A stretch of DNA of 64,000 bases from Vibrio sp. JC009. Lineage in GTDB: Bacteria > Pseudomonadota > Gammaproteobacteria > Enterobacterales > Vibrionaceae. The notes beneath the pieces were generated by a model, which ran no database searches, was not told the origin of the DNA, and saw nothing but the letters and a program-made list of their open reading frames with translations. The DNA lies in assembly GCF_029016485.1 (NCBI RefSeq), contig NZ_CP092106.1:558001-622000 (forward strand). Direction: 5' to 3'. The position numbers and the translations under genes were made by a program. Shown here in pieces: positions 17,136 through 26,633 of the stretch (position 1 is the first letter of the stretch; the number at the start of each line of letters is the position of its first letter).

Positions 17136-19595
17136 ATGCGAGTTCTCAAGTTTGGTGGTTCTTCATTAGCCGATGTTGACCGTTTTTTAAGAGCAGCGGA
17201 TATCATAGCCAATAATGCTCAACAGGAAGAGACAGCGGTTGTGCTGTCAGCTCCGGGAAAAACGACCAACAAGTTGGTGGCTGTTATTGAAGGTGCACTG
17301 AGAAATGGTGACGCTGATTTACAGATCACAGAACTGGAAAATTCATTTAATCAGCTTTTTGCTGATATCAAGGCGGTATTACCAAACATTGAGAGTGCAG
17401 CGTTTGACGAGCAGGTCAGCTCCTCTCTTTCTCAGCTTCGCCAGTTTGTGCACGGCATTGCACTGCTGGGCATGTGCCCGAACAATGTGAATGCACGCAT
17501 TATCAGTAAAGGTGAGCGCATTTCCATCAAACTGATGCAGGCAGTACTTGAAGCTAAGGGGCAGTCAGCAAGTCTGATCGATCCGGTGAAATACCTGAAT
17601 GCGACCGGTGATCATCTGGAAGCTATGGTTGATGTTGAGTCATCCACTCTGAACTTCAAAAAGTCCCCGCTTCCTGTCGGACATGTAAATATCATGCCTG
17701 GTTTTACTGCAGGTAATGAAGAAGGCGACCTTGTGACTCTGGGCCGCAACGGTTCTGACTATTCTGCTGCGGTACTGGCAGCCTGTCTGAGAGCTGATTG
17801 CTGCGAAATCTGGACCGATGTAGACGGCGTATATAACTGTGACCCTCGTCTGGTGGATGATGCGCGTCTTCTGAAGTCTCTGAGCTATCAGGAAGCCATG
17901 GAGTTGTCATACTTCGGTGCTTCAGTGCTTCACCCTAAAACTATCGCTCCTATCGCTCAGTTCCATATTCCATGTCTGATCAAAAACAGTTTTAACCCGC
18001 AGGGCGCCGGTACGCTGATTGGTCAGGATACAGGTGAAGATAACCTTGAGATCAAAGGCATCACTACCCTGAACAAGCTGACCATGGTGAACGTTTCCGG
18101 TCCTGGTATGAAGGGCATGGTTGGTATGGCAAGCCGTGTATTTGGCGCTATGTCTGTTGCCGGTGTCTCTATCGTGCTTATTACTCAGTCTTCATCTGAA
18201 TACAGCATCAGCTTCTGTATTGAAGAGGCCGATAAGGTTAAAGCCGAAGAAGCACTTCGCAATATGTTTGAACTGGAACTGAAGGAAGGCCTTCTGGAGC
18301 CGGTAGAGTTTCTTGACGACGTTGCCATTGTTACTCTTGTTGGTGACGGCATGCGTACATCGAAAGGTGTGGCATCACGCTTCTTTTCTGCACTGGCAGA
18401 AATCAACGTAAACGTGGTTGCCATTGCTCAGGGTTCTTCTGAGCGCGCTATTTCGGCTGTTATTCCTGAAGATAAAGTATCTGAAGCGATTAAAGCCTGC
18501 CACGAGAACCTGTTCAACTCCAAACACTTCCTGGATCTGTTTGTTGTGGGTGTTGGTGGTGTCGGTGGTGAGCTTGTGGATCAGGTTCAGCGTCAGCAGG
18601 AAACTCTGGCAGAGAAAGGCATTATTCTGCGCGTATGCGGCCTTGCTAACAGTAAAGGCGTACTTCTGGACGGAAAAGGACTGCCACTGGAAAACTGGCG
18701 TGACCGTATGAACAACGTATCAGAAGGCTTTAGCCTGGCTAGCCTTATCTCCACTGTTCAGCGCAATCACATTATCAACCCGGTACTGGTTGACTGTACT
18801 TCAAGTGAAGCCATTGCCGATCAGTATGCTGACTTTATGGCTGCCGGCTTTCACGTAGTAACGCCGAATAAGAAAGCCAACACAGCAAGCATGGCTTACT
18901 ACCACCAGTTGCGTGAAGTTTCCCGTAGCTCGCGTCGTAAGCTGATGTATGAAACAACGGTTGGTGCTGGTCTTCCGGTTATTGAAAACCTGCAGAACCT
19001 GATTGCAGCAGGTGATGAACTGTCTAAATTCAACGGTATTCTTTCTGGTTCGCTTTCTTATATCTTCGGTAAGCTGGATGAAGGCATGACACTGAGCCAG
19101 GCGACCAATATCGCTAAAGATAACGGCTTTACCGAGCCGGATCCGCGAGATGATCTTTCTGGTATGGATGTGGCGCGTAAGCTTCTTATTCTTGCCCGTG
19201 AAGCCGGTCTTGAGCTTGAACTGGACGATGTTGAAGTTGAACAGGCTCTGCCACCAGGCTTTGATGATTCAGGCAGTGTGGATGACTTTATGGCCCGTCT
19301 TCCTGAAGCCGATGCCTACTTCTCTGAACTTTCGGCGAAAGCAGCCGCCGAGGGCAAGGTGCTTCGCTATGTAGGTGAAATCAACGAAGGTAAATGCAGA
19401 GTATGTATTTCCGCTGTTGATGAAAATGATCCTATGTTTAAGATTAAAGATGGTGAAAACGCACTGGCCTTCTACAGCCGCTACTATCAGCCGATTCCGC
19501 TGGTACTTCGTGGTTACGGTGCCGGTACTGCGGTAACAGCTGCAGGTGTATTTGCTGATGTGATGCGTACACTTGGCTGGAAACTGGGGATGTAA
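17136..19595 (+). CDS. thrA: Bifunctional aspartokinase I / homoserine dehydrogenase I
   Basis: An 819-residue fusion enzyme catalysing the first and third steps of threonine synthesis from aspartate. The kinase domain opens with [12 protein letters not shown]. The central ACT regulatory domains (about 310-465) contain [16 protein letters not shown] and [13 protein letters not shown]. The dehydrogenase domain carries [14 protein letters not shown] for NAD(P) binding and later [12 protein letters not shown]. Length and domain order match ThrA, and threonine feedback through the ACT domains is expected. The ATG at 17136 has GGAGG five bases upstream. First structural gene of thrABC behind the attenuator. 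Confidence 0.97.
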   Translation: MRVLKFGGSSLADVDRFLRAADIIANNAQQEETAVVLSAPGKTTNKLVAVIEGALRNGDADLQITELENSFNQLFADIKAVLPNIESAAFDEQVSSSLSQLRQFVHGIALLGMCPNNVNARIISKGERISIKLMQAVLEAKGQSASLIDPVKYLNATGDHLEAMVDVESSTLNFKKSPLPVGHVNIMPGFTAGNEEGDLVTLGRNGSDYSAAVLAACLRADCCEIWTDVDGVYNCDPRLVDDARLLKSLSYQEAMELSYFGASVLHPKTIAPIAQFHIPCLIKNSFNPQGAGTLIGQDTGEDNLEIKGITTLNKLTMVNVSGPGMKGMVGMASRVFGAMSVAGVSIVLITQSSSEYSISFCIEEADKVKAEEALRNMFELELKEGLLEPVEFLDDVAIVTLVGDGMRTSKGVASRFFSALAEINVNVVAIAQGSSERAISAVIPEDKVSEAIKACHENLFNSKHFLDLFVVGVGGVGGELVDQVQRQQETLAEKGIILRVCGLANSKGVLLDGKGLPLENWRDRMNNVSEGFSLASLISTVQRNHIINPVLVDCTSSEAIADQYADFMAAGFHVVTPNKKANTASMAYYHQLREVSRSSRRKLMYETTVGAGLPVIENLQNLIAAGDELSKFNGILSGSLSYIFGKLDEGMTLSQATNIAKDNGFTEPDPRDDLSGMDVARKLLILAREAGLELELDDVEVEQALPPGFDDSGSVDDFMARLPEADAYFSELSAKAAAEGKVLRYVGEINEGKCRVCISAVDENDPMFKIKDGENALAFYSRYYQPIPLVLRGYGAGTAVTAAGVFADVMRTLGWKLGM

Positions 19596-20569
19596 TGATG
19601 GACTCAAGTGACATGAATGTAGTGGTTTATGCTCCGGCTTCAATCGGAAACGTAAGCGTAGGTTTTGATGTTCTGGGGGCAGCAGTGTCCCCAATCGACG
19701 GTACTCTTTTAGGAGACCGTGTTGAGGTAAAAGCCGGCAGTGAAGATTTTGCTCTGCTAACAGCGGGGGATTTTGTTTCCAAGTTGCCGACAGAGCCAAA
19801 AGAGAACATTGTTTATGACTGCTGGGTCGTCTTTGCCAGAGAATTGAAGAAGAAGGGCGTTGAGCTTAAGCCTCTTACTATGACTCTGGAGAAGAATATG
19901 CCAATCGGCTCAGGCCTTGGTTCTTCGGCTTGCTCAATCGTTGCTGCGCTGGATGCACTGAACCGCTTTCATGGTCAGCCTCTGGATGAGATGGAACTGC
20001 TTGCTCTTATGGGTGAGATGGAAGGAAAGATCTCCGGCGGTATTCACTACGATAATGTAGCGCCATGTTATCTTGGCGGTCTGCAACTGATGCTGGAAGA
20101 GCTTGGTATTATCAGCCAGGAAGTACCGTGTTTTGATGACTGGTACTGGGTTATGGCTTATCCGGGCATTAAGGTCTCTACCGCAGAAGCGCGTGAGATC
20201 CTGCCTTCACAATACCGCCGTCAGGATGTGATAGCCCATGGCCGTCATCTGGCTGGTTTTATTCATGCGTGTCACTCAGGACAGCCTGAACTTGCAGCAA
20301 AAATGATCAAAGACGTGATCGCTGAACCATATCGTGAGAAACTACTGCCCGGCTTTGCCAACGCGCGTAAATATGCAGCTTCGGCTGGTGCGCTGGCAAC
20401 AGGGATCTCTGGTTCAGGTCCTACGCTGTTTAGCATTTGCAAAGAAAAAGATGTCGCTGAGCGTGTTGCTCACTGGCTGGAACAGAATTACGTACAAAAT
20501 GATGAAGGATTCGTCCATGTTTGCCGTCTGGACAAGCAGGGTTCGAAGGTAACAGGAAGTGAGCTATAA
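19595..20569 (+). CDS. thrB: Homoserine kinase
   Basis: ThrB phosphorylates homoserine in the threonine pathway. GHMP-kinase features are visible: [20 protein letters not shown] at the N-terminus and the ATP-binding [12 protein letters not shown]. The first ATG overlaps the thrA stop (TAATG), giving 324 residues and translational coupling. An ATG at 19613 ([10 protein letters not shown]) would give 318 residues, which I recall as the usual Vibrio length, so the exact start is uncertain. The gene lies between thrA and thrC with no gap of more than 3 bases. Confidence 0.96.
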   Translation: MMDSSDMNVVVYAPASIGNVSVGFDVLGAAVSPIDGTLLGDRVEVKAGSEDFALLTAGDFVSKLPTEPKENIVYDCWVVFARELKKKGVELKPLTMTLEKNMPIGSGLGSSACSIVAALDALNRFHGQPLDEMELLALMGEMEGKISGGIHYDNVAPCYLGGLQLMLEELGIISQEVPCFDDWYWVMAYPGIKVSTAEAREILPSQYRRQDVIAHGRHLAGFIHACHSGQPELAAKMIKDVIAEPYREKLLPGFANARKYAASAGALATGISGSGPTLFSICKEKDVAERVAHWLEQNYVQNDEGFVHVCRLDKQGSKVTGSEL

Positions 20570-20572
20570 GTT

Positions 20573-21856
20573 ATGAAGCTTTACAATATAAAAGAGAATG
20601 ATGAAATCGTATCCTTTGGCCAGGCCGTTCGCCAGGGATTAGGTCGCAATCAGGGGCTGTTTTTCCCGTCTGAGCTGCCAAAATTTGATGATATTGATGC
20701 GCTGCTGGAAGAAGACTTTGTTTCCCGCAGCGGTAAAATCCTTTCTGCACTGATCGGCGATGAGCTGAGTGCAGAGAAGGTAAAAGAGCTGGTGGGCAAT
20801 GCATTCCAGTTCCCGGCACCAATCAAGAGTGTAAAAGAGGGCGTTTACGCGCTTGAGCTTTTCCACGGCCCTACACTGGCGTTTAAAGACTTCGGTGGCC
20901 GCTTTATGGCGCAGTCACTGGCAGCGGTTTCTGACGGTGGCAAAATCACTATCCTGACTGCAACCTCTGGTGATACCGGTGCTGCTGTTGCGCACGCATT
21001 CTACGGAATGGAAGATATCAACGTTGTTATCCTTTATCCGAAAGGCAAGATCAGCCCGCTTCAGGAAAAGCTGTTCTGTACTCTGGGTAAAAACATCCAC
21101 ACAGTTGCGATTAACAGCGACTTCGACGCTTGTCAGTCTCTGGTTAAGCAGGCGTTTGATGATCAGGCACTGCGTGATGAAATCGGTCTGAACTCTGCAA
21201 ACTCAATCAACATCAGCCGTCTGATGGCTCAGATCTGCTACTACTTTGAAGCAGCAGCGCAGATGAGCAAACAAGAGCGCGAAAATCTGGTTATCTCTGT
21301 ACCAAGCGGTAACTTCGGTAACCTGACTGCAGGTATGCTGGCAAAAGCTCTTGGCCTTCCTGTTAAGCGCTTTATTGCGGCAACAAACGTGAACGATACG
21401 GTTCCTCGTTATCTTGAAACCGGTAAGTGGGAGCCAAAACCAACTATCGCAACCACTTCTAACGCAATGGACGTAAGCCAGCCAAACAACTGGCCACGTA
21501 TCGAAGAGCTTTGCCAGATCAAAGGCTGGGGCCTGGATACTCTGGGCAGAGGCGCAGTAACTGATGAGCAGAGCGCAGAGTCAGTTCGCGAACTGAACGA
21601 ACAGGGCTACCTGTGTGAGCCACACGGCGCAATCGCATACCGCTGCCTGAACGAGCAACTTGCAGAAGGCGAAACAGGCCTGTTCCTGTGTACCGCTCAC
21701 CCGGCTAAGTTCAAAGAAGTGGTCGATGAGATCCTTGGTACTGATATCGAGATCCCTGGCCCGCTTGCTAAGCATGCTGCAATGGAAAATCTTTCCGAAG
21801 AGCTGGATGCGGATTTTGATAAGTTGAAGGAAGTTCTGCGTAAAGTACAGAAATAA
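20573..21856 (+). CDS. thrC: Threonine synthase
   Basis: ThrC (427 residues) converts O-phosphohomoserine to threonine using pyridoxal phosphate. The PLP lysine lies in TLAFKDFGGRFM, and the phosphate-binding loops TATSGDTGAAVAHAF and VPSGNFGN are present. It starts 3 bases after thrB and ends the operon. The last 162 bases of the coding sequence (from 21695) are repeated exactly at 22065-22226 as part of a 370-bp tandem duplication; the original gene is intact. Confidence 0.97.
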   Translation: MKLYNIKENDEIVSFGQAVRQGLGRNQGLFFPSELPKFDDIDALLEEDFVSRSGKILSALIGDELSAEKVKELVGNAFQFPAPIKSVKEGVYALELFHGPTLAFKDFGGRFMAQSLAAVSDGGKITILTATSGDTGAAVAHAFYGMEDINVVILYPKGKISPLQEKLFCTLGKNIHTVAINSDFDACQSLVKQAFDDQALRDEIGLNSANSINISRLMAQICYYFEAAAQMSKQERENLVISVPSGNFGNLTAGMLAKALGLPVKRFIAATNVNDTVPRYLETGKWEPKPTIATTSNAMDVSQPNNWPRIEELCQIKGWGLDTLGRGAVTDEQSAESVRELNEQGYLCEPHGAIAYRCLNEQLAEGETGLFLCTAHPAKFKEVVDEILGTDIEIPGPLAKHAAMENLSEELDADFDKLKEVLRKVQK

Positions 21857-21878
21857 GCTTTTAGCTGTCGGCTTTAAG

Positions 21879-21905
21879 AGGTGGTCATATTGGCCACCTT
21901 TTTTG
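21879..21905 (+). terminator. thr operon terminator, copy 1
   Basis: AGGTGGTC pairs with GGCCACCT around an ATATT loop, followed by TTTTTT. It lies 22 bases after the thrC stop. Confidence 0.88.
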
Positions 21906-22032
21906 TTTTCTGCCTGATAATAGTATTACATGGTGATAACTCTCCCTAACTCCTTCTTTTTCCGGCTAGATATCTAACCAATCTTTCGTTTAACTCCTAA
22001 AAAATAACAAGTTTTATAGCCAGGAGAACTCT

Positions 22033-22197
22033 ATGAAAGATTTGATTCCCAAAATATTGCTGATGCTCACCCGGCTAAGTTCAAAGAAGTGGTCGATGAG
22101 ATCCTTGGTACTGATATCGAGATCCCTGGCCCGCTTGCTAAGCATGCTGCAATGGAAAATCTTTCCGAAGAGCTGGATGCGGATTTTGATAAGTTGA
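22033..22197 (+). pseudogene. Chimeric 54-codon frame made by the duplication
   Basis: The first copy of the lipoprotein start (MKDLIPKILL) is cut after about ten codons by the duplication junction at 22064/22065. It then reads into the thrC copy out of frame (MLTRLSSKKW...) until a TGA at 22195-22197. The ribosome site (AGGAGA, 8 bases upstream) is the same as that of the intact gene, so a 54-residue basic peptide could be made. It is best regarded as a by-product and not a gene. Confidence 0.75.
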
Positions 22198-22248
22198 AGG
22201 AAGTTCTGCGTAAAGTACAGAAATAAGCTTTTAGCTGTCGGCTTTAAG

Positions 22249-22275
22249 AGGTGGTCATATTGGCCACCTTTTTTG
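22249..22275 (+). terminator. thr operon terminator, copy 2
   Basis: Exact second copy of the 21879-21905 hairpin, offset by 370 bases. It now lies between the chimeric frame and the intact lipoprotein gene. Confidence 0.85.
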
Positions 22276-22402
22276 TTTTCTGCCTGATAATAGTATTACA
22301 TGGTGATAACTCTCCCTAACTCCTTCTTTTTCCGGCTAGATATCTAACCAATCTTTCGTTTAACTCCTAAAAAATAACAAGTTTTATAGCCAGGAGAACT
22401 CT

Positions 22403-24862
22403 ATGAAAGATTTGATTCCCAAAATATTGCTGATTGTTATATCTATTTTTGTTATTACAGGTTGTGAGGATAATGCTCCGCCGACTATTGATGGTATTAA
22501 AGAAAACTATGTTATAGCAGTCGGTGGAGAGCTTGATCTGAAAGCAGTGATATCTGATGCTGATGGAGGTACGCTCACTATTGCCTGGAAACAAACGTTA
22601 GGCGATCCTCTCTGGAATGAGGATCCTACCGGTTCCGAAGCGACTTTGAAGATCCCTACACAAAAATCAGGTACGGGAGTCTATGCTTTTGAAATCAGAG
22701 TTAGTGACGGTATAGATAGTGCCGTACATAAAAGTGTCCTTACCGTGCTTCCTCTGGCGAGCGAGCACGTTATTCCCTGGGATTGCCAGAGAGCTGAAGT
22801 TTGCACCGATATTCAGTTTAACTTGAGGGATATCTCCCCATACGGGGTGTATGACAAATCTGCGAATAAGTTTGAAATAGAACTAACTTCTGAATCTGGT
22901 GCAGTGTTTGATTTTAGCGAGCTAACTGACCTGACCCTTTTTTACGGAAGAAACGTAAAGGAAATTCAGGACCTATTTGATTTCAGTGAACTAAATAATC
23001 TTTTGTATGTGAAAGAGGATAAAATTTCTGAGTTTAATGAGCTTTTATCCTATAGCCATGAGCAAAATAGTCTTTTTATTAGTGGTAAAGATACTTCAGG
23101 CTTTGATGTAACTAAAGAGGTGTTTTTCTATTATGGGCACGGTTCTATAAAAGGTACATTTGTCGATAAAGAACATAAGGTACTCTCTAATTTGGAGGGG
23201 CAACTGGTACAATTAAGAGGAACTTCTAAAACTCAACGAATTACCTATTATACCCTGGTCAAAAGTGATGGAAGTTTTGAGTTTAAAGGTTTACAAGAAG
23301 ATCAGTATTTTATTTCTATGCCTGAAAGTAACGATATGTCTGTTTTTGAAGAAGTTGAAGTTAGTTCTGGTACACCAAACTTGAATGTAAATATAGAGGT
23401 TATGTGGCTGAGTGAATTACATAAGAGCATTCTTATTGGGAACGATCAAACTATATCAAATAGGGCGGACTCTTATTATTCTCCTCCTCCAAGTTTGATA
23501 GGTTCTTTCGAAAGCGCTAATGAAGAGGAAAACTTAGTCAGTGATACAGGAGTTATCTCAGTTCCAAAAGACACAAAAGAGCTAGTATTGGTTAGTTACT
23601 TATACTTATCAGAAGTTTATGTACAGAGTGATAGAGCTGATTTTGAATTAAATTGGCATATGGGATATACAGTTGGTGAAGACAAAACAATATACGAAGG
23701 CAAGAGTAGTGAAACTCATGAATACAATGAAGGCTCTAAGTTTTTCTGTGAAGTTGTTCGTTTTGATGAAAATTTAAAGAAAGAACCTATTAATATAAAA
23801 CTGTTTTCCAAGACAGAAAATACAGGAAAGGTAAAATCGAACGCATATGTGAATATTTCTGTTTATGATTCCTTTGAGGAAGTGAGGGAGCTGTGTATCA
23901 AAGACTTTTCTATGAAAGAAGGGCTTGGTCTGGGGCTAAAAAAGAAGTGGTATATTGGATTAGGAAAAAATACCACTAGGAGTTGGAAAGCTCAAGTATC
24001 ATATGATGCGCTTTCCAAAGGTATTGAAGTTGATGTCGAGCAATGCAAATTTATTTATGAAGATAGTGAGCTCGATATTGACATACATAACGTAAACTCT
24101 GTTCGAAGTGGTAGGGTTGAATTTGAAATGCGTTTTTCAGGTAGTACCGTACCTGATGAAAAAATTCCGTCTGGGAAGATAAGGTGCGACTTTTCCGGAA
24201 CAGACCCTGAAGAGAAAATACTGACTTTACATGCTCGTGCAGTTATGAAAATGCCTGATGAACAGGTAAGTCTTATTCCACTATATCATTATCCATATGG
24301 AAAGCGGTATGGAGCTATTCGAGATATTGGCGGGGATAGTTGGATGCAATTTTCTACAATGAATCAAATGAAACAATTATCATCCCTTGCTTATAATGAT
24401 GCTTCTCGCGAACATGGAGGCCTTTTTACCAAGGATAACTTTTATTATTCTCATTACAACATCGAAAAAGAAGTTCCTTACAGCAAATATAGACATGATC
24501 ATTTTTCCCATAGAGACGGAACTTCTGTAGATACGCTTTATCCTACCTCCACCATGTTAAATCCAAAGACAAAGTTAAAAAATAAGCTGGATATGTCTTA
24601 TGGTAACCCGGGTGTAGCAAAGGAAGTTAGAGATTGGGTGCTTGAAATGAGGGCAGAAGTTGACGCAATAACAGCTAGAGAAACAGTGAAGTTAGTTTAT
24701 ATAGATGATAGAGGATGGTTTAAGAAACTAGTCACTATGGGAGTTGATAGTAAAGGAAGAGAAATTGAAGGGTTGGGAAAATGGGAGACTAAGTCTCTTA
24801 AAGTAAAGCATCTCAAAGGGCACCTAGATCACGTCCATATTGAGTTTTATCCTACCAATTAA
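22403..24862 (+). CDS. Lipoprotein with PKD-like N-terminus and LAS-type metallopeptidase-like C-terminus
   Basis: An 819-residue lipoprotein. The signal peptide ends in the lipobox VITGC, so Cys21 would be lipidated. Residues about 28-115 (APPTIDGIKENYVIAVGGEL... to LTVLP) resemble a PKD/cadherin-like Ig-fold with SDADGG and VSDG motifs. The middle has no recognised domain. The C-terminus carries His703-X2-Gly-X3-Asp710 (SHRDGTSVD) and His810-X-His812 (LDHVHIEFY). These have the spacing of zinc ligands and catalytic residues in D-Ala-D-Ala peptidases and MepA-type murein endopeptidases. A cell-wall hydrolase role is inferred. The gene is AT-rich against its neighbours and inserted between thrC and grcA, suggesting acquisition. 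SD AGGAGA. Confidence 0.7.
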   Translation: MKDLIPKILLIVISIFVITGCEDNAPPTIDGIKENYVIAVGGELDLKAVISDADGGTLTIAWKQTLGDPLWNEDPTGSEATLKIPTQKSGTGVYAFEIRVSDGIDSAVHKSVLTVLPLASEHVIPWDCQRAEVCTDIQFNLRDISPYGVYDKSANKFEIELTSESGAVFDFSELTDLTLFYGRNVKEIQDLFDFSELNNLLYVKEDKISEFNELLSYSHEQNSLFISGKDTSGFDVTKEVFFYYGHGSIKGTFVDKEHKVLSNLEGQLVQLRGTSKTQRITYYTLVKSDGSFEFKGLQEDQYFISMPESNDMSVFEEVEVSSGTPNLNVNIEVMWLSELHKSILIGNDQTISNRADSYYSPPPSLIGSFESANEEENLVSDTGVISVPKDTKELVLVSYLYLSEVYVQSDRADFELNWHMGYTVGEDKTIYEGKSSETHEYNEGSKFFCEVVRFDENLKKEPINIKLFSKTENTGKVKSNAYVNISVYDSFEEVRELCIKDFSMKEGLGLGLKKKWYIGLGKNTTRSWKAQVSYDALSKGIEVDVEQCKFIYEDSELDIDIHNVNSVRSGRVEFEMRFSGSTVPDEKIPSGKIRCDFSGTDPEEKILTLHARAVMKMPDEQVSLIPLYHYPYGKRYGAIRDIGGDSWMQFSTMNQMKQLSSLAYNDASREHGGLFTKDNFYYSHYNIEKEVPYSKYRHDHFSHRDGTSVDTLYPTSTMLNPKTKLKNKLDMSYGNPGVAKEVRDWVLEMRAEVDAITARETVKLVYIDDRGWFKKLVTMGVDSKGREIEGLGKWETKSLKVKHLKGHLDHVHIEFYPTN

Positions 24863-24875
24863 TCATAAATAAAAT

Positions 24876-24912
24876 TAAGCCCCGATAAGCTAGAGTCTTA
24901 TCGGGGCTTTGA
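24876..24912. terminator. Terminator between lipoprotein gene and grcA
   Basis: AAGCCCCGATAAG pairs with CTTATCGGGGCTT around a short loop, a perfect 13-bp stem between the two convergent genes. Short A/T runs on both sides allow use in both directions. Confidence 0.85.
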
Positions 24913-24935
24913 AATAAAACCAATGCTTACTGAAG

Positions 24936-25313
24936 TTACAGAGAATCAGTAAAAGTACGTGCAATTACATCACGCTGCTGCTCTGGAGTCAGAGAGTTGA
25001 AGCGTACTGCGTAGCCGGATACACGGATAGTCAGCTGAGGGTAGTTCTCTGGGTGTGCAACTGCATCTTCAAGAGTTTCACGCTTAAGAACGTTCACGTT
25101 CAGGTGCTGACCACCTTCGATTTTTGGTGCTGTTTCGATAGCGACTTCGCGGCTTTCGAACTCGCCCAGCTCAGAAGCGGCTACAACCTGATCTGCTTCA
25201 TAGCCAGAAACCGCTGCAACACAGCGAGCTTCGTTTTTCTCAGTGTCCAGTAGCCAGATTGAGTTTAGTAGGTCATCGTTAGCGGCTTTAGTAATTTGAA
25301 TACCCTGAATCAT
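24936..25313 (-). CDS. grcA: Autonomous glycyl radical cofactor
   Basis: GrcA (YfiD), 125 residues, is a stand-alone copy of the C-terminal glycyl radical domain of pyruvate formate-lyase. It can replace an oxygen-damaged PFL C-terminus. The radical-bearing glycine is Gly100 in [17 protein letters not shown]. The protein is complete and of normal length. An FNR-like box lies 80 bases upstream, matching the oxygen control known for this gene in E. coli. It is monocistronic and divergent from nfo. Confidence 0.97.
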   Translation of the reverse strand: MIQGIQITKAANDDLLNSIWLLDTEKNEARCVAAVSGYEADQVVAASELGEFESREVAIETAPKIEGGQHLNVNVLKRETLEDAVAHPENYPQLTIRVSGYAVRFNSLTPEQQRDVIARTFTDSL

Positions 25314-25392
25314 AACTTTCTCCTAATCACAATTTTAGTGTTAAATATTAATTTGTTGAGCTTGTCGTTAACTTGTTGTCTGTATGGTAATA

Positions 25393-25406
25393 TTGATTTA
25401 AGTCAA
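25393..25406. promoter_or_regulatory. FNR box upstream of grcA
   Basis: TTGATTTAAGTCAA differs from TTGAT-N4-ATCAA at one conserved position. It lies 80 bases before the grcA start on the minus strand, a plausible activating position. E. coli grcA is activated by FNR and ArcA. Confidence 0.65.
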
Positions 25407-25502
25407 AGTACAGAGTAAAACCTCAATTTTTTTGTGGCGTTTTTATTGCGCTGCATCAACAAAAGGGCGAATAGCCCGAAAATACTAAGAAAGAGAGTGG
25501 TT

Positions 25503-26360
25503 GTGAGTAAGAAATTTTTTGGTGCGCACGTATCAGCAGCAGGTGGTGTGGAAAACGCTCCGTTAAGAGCAAAAGAGATAGGGGCAAACGCCTTTGCCCT
25601 GTTTACAAAGAATCAGAGACAGTGGGTAGCTAAGCCTCTGACAAGTGAAAGCATCCGTGCTTTTAAAGAGAACTGCAGCAAGCTTGGCTTTAGCAAAGAG
25701 CAGATCCTTCCCCATGACTCTTATCTGATTAACCTCGGTGCTCCTGAAGCAGAAAAACTGGAGAAGTCGCGCCTTGCGTTTATTGATGAAATGGAGCGCT
25801 GTGACCAATTAGGGTTAAGCCTGCTGAACTTCCATCCGGGCAGTCATCTTAAAAAAGTATCCGAAGAAGAGTGCCTGGCAACTATTGCAGAGTCTATTAA
25901 TCTGGCGCACAAAGCGGTTCCGGGTGTGATTGCGGTGATTGAAAATACGGCAGGGCAGGGAACCAACCTTGGCTGGAAGTTTGAACACCTGGCGGCAATT
26001 ATTGAACAGGTTGAGGATAAGGAAAGGGTAGGAGTTTGCCTCGATACTTGCCATACCTTTACCGCCGGATATGACCTGCGGACAAAAGAAGCCTGCGATG
26101 AGACCTTTGCAGAGTTCGACAGAGTTGTCGGTATGCACTATCTCAGGGCAATGCATCTTAATGATTCAAAAGTAGAATTTGCCAGCCGTGTAGACAGGCA
26201 CCACTCTCTTGGCCGTGGTGAAATTGGCTGGGACTGCTTTGAGTATATTGCTCAGGATTCTAGGTTTGATGGTATCCCTTTGATTTTAGAGACAATAGAA
26301 CCTGAAATCTGGAAAGATGAGATTCAGGCTCTAAGACATCTTGAAATAAAAAACGCCTGA
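25503..26360 (+). CDS. nfo: Endonuclease IV (AP endonuclease)
   Basis: Nfo cleaves DNA at abasic sites and repairs oxidised 3' ends in base excision repair. The sequence starts [22 protein letters not shown]. It shows the metal-binding motifs [30 protein letters not shown] and [24 protein letters not shown]. The GTG at 25503 gives 285 residues, the E. coli length; an earlier in-frame TTG would add 23 residues not seen in the family. It is divergent from grcA and two genes upstream of another repair gene, ung. Confidence 0.96.
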   Translation: MSKKFFGAHVSAAGGVENAPLRAKEIGANAFALFTKNQRQWVAKPLTSESIRAFKENCSKLGFSKEQILPHDSYLINLGAPEAEKLEKSRLAFIDEMERCDQLGLSLLNFHPGSHLKKVSEEECLATIAESINLAHKAVPGVIAVIENTAGQGTNLGWKFEHLAAIIEQVEDKERVGVCLDTCHTFTAGYDLRTKEACDETFAEFDRVVGMHYLRAMHLNDSKVEFASRVDRHHSLGRGEIGWDCFEYIAQDSRFDGIPLILETIEPEIWKDEIQALRHLEIKNA

Positions 26361-26464
26361 TTTTCAAAAGCTAACTCAGTTCAAGTTTTTACTTTAAAAA
26401 AAGTGGCATCTTTCTTTCATAGTCTTTGTTGTAAGTTTCGATAAAGTCATAAAGAGGTGCCACT

Positions 26465-26569
26465 ATGTCCAGACCATCAGGATCATCCAGCCGTCCACAT
26501 TTTACTCCGGTTCCAAATCGTCATATTCAGGGACGAGGGCACTTCCGAACGCCTCAAAAGGCAGGTTAA
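26465..26569 (+). CDS. Putative small basic protein, 34 residues
   Basis: A short reading frame starting MSRPSGSSSRPHFTPVPNRH and ending QKAG. It is rich in Ser, Arg, Pro, His and Gly, strongly basic and without hydrophobic segments. A good ribosome site (GAGGTG) lies five bases before the ATG and a TAA ends it. It fills the gap between nfo and ung, 64 bases before ung. I do not recognise a family. Translation is supported only by the ribosome site and position; it could also be a leader for ung. Confidence 0.45.
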   Translation: MSRPSGSSSRPHFTPVPNRHIQGRGHFRTPQKAG

Positions 26570-26633
26570 CCCAGCCTTTATGATTCTCTTAAAATCGGTA
26601 CAATAACCGCAATTAATTTTAAGGGAATCAGAC

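Larger units (their letters stand above)
21695..22434 (+). repeat. Perfect 370-bp tandem duplication (21695-22064 and 22065-22434)
   Basis: Copy 1 (21695-22064) and copy 2 (22065-22434) read identically base for base. The unit begins with GCTCACCCGGCTAAG inside thrC. It covers the last 162 bases of thrC, the operon terminator, the upstream region and ribosome site of the following lipoprotein gene, and its first 32 bases. Copies abut directly with no spacer, no target-site duplication and no inverted ends. The complete lipoprotein gene uses copy 2. This looks like a very recent tandem duplication, or an assembly error. Confidence 0.95.

Noticed and set aside
21695..22434. Insertion sequence or MITE as the cause of the duplication
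   Set aside because: No inverted ends, no transposase and no target-site duplication; the unit is plain chromosomal sequence.
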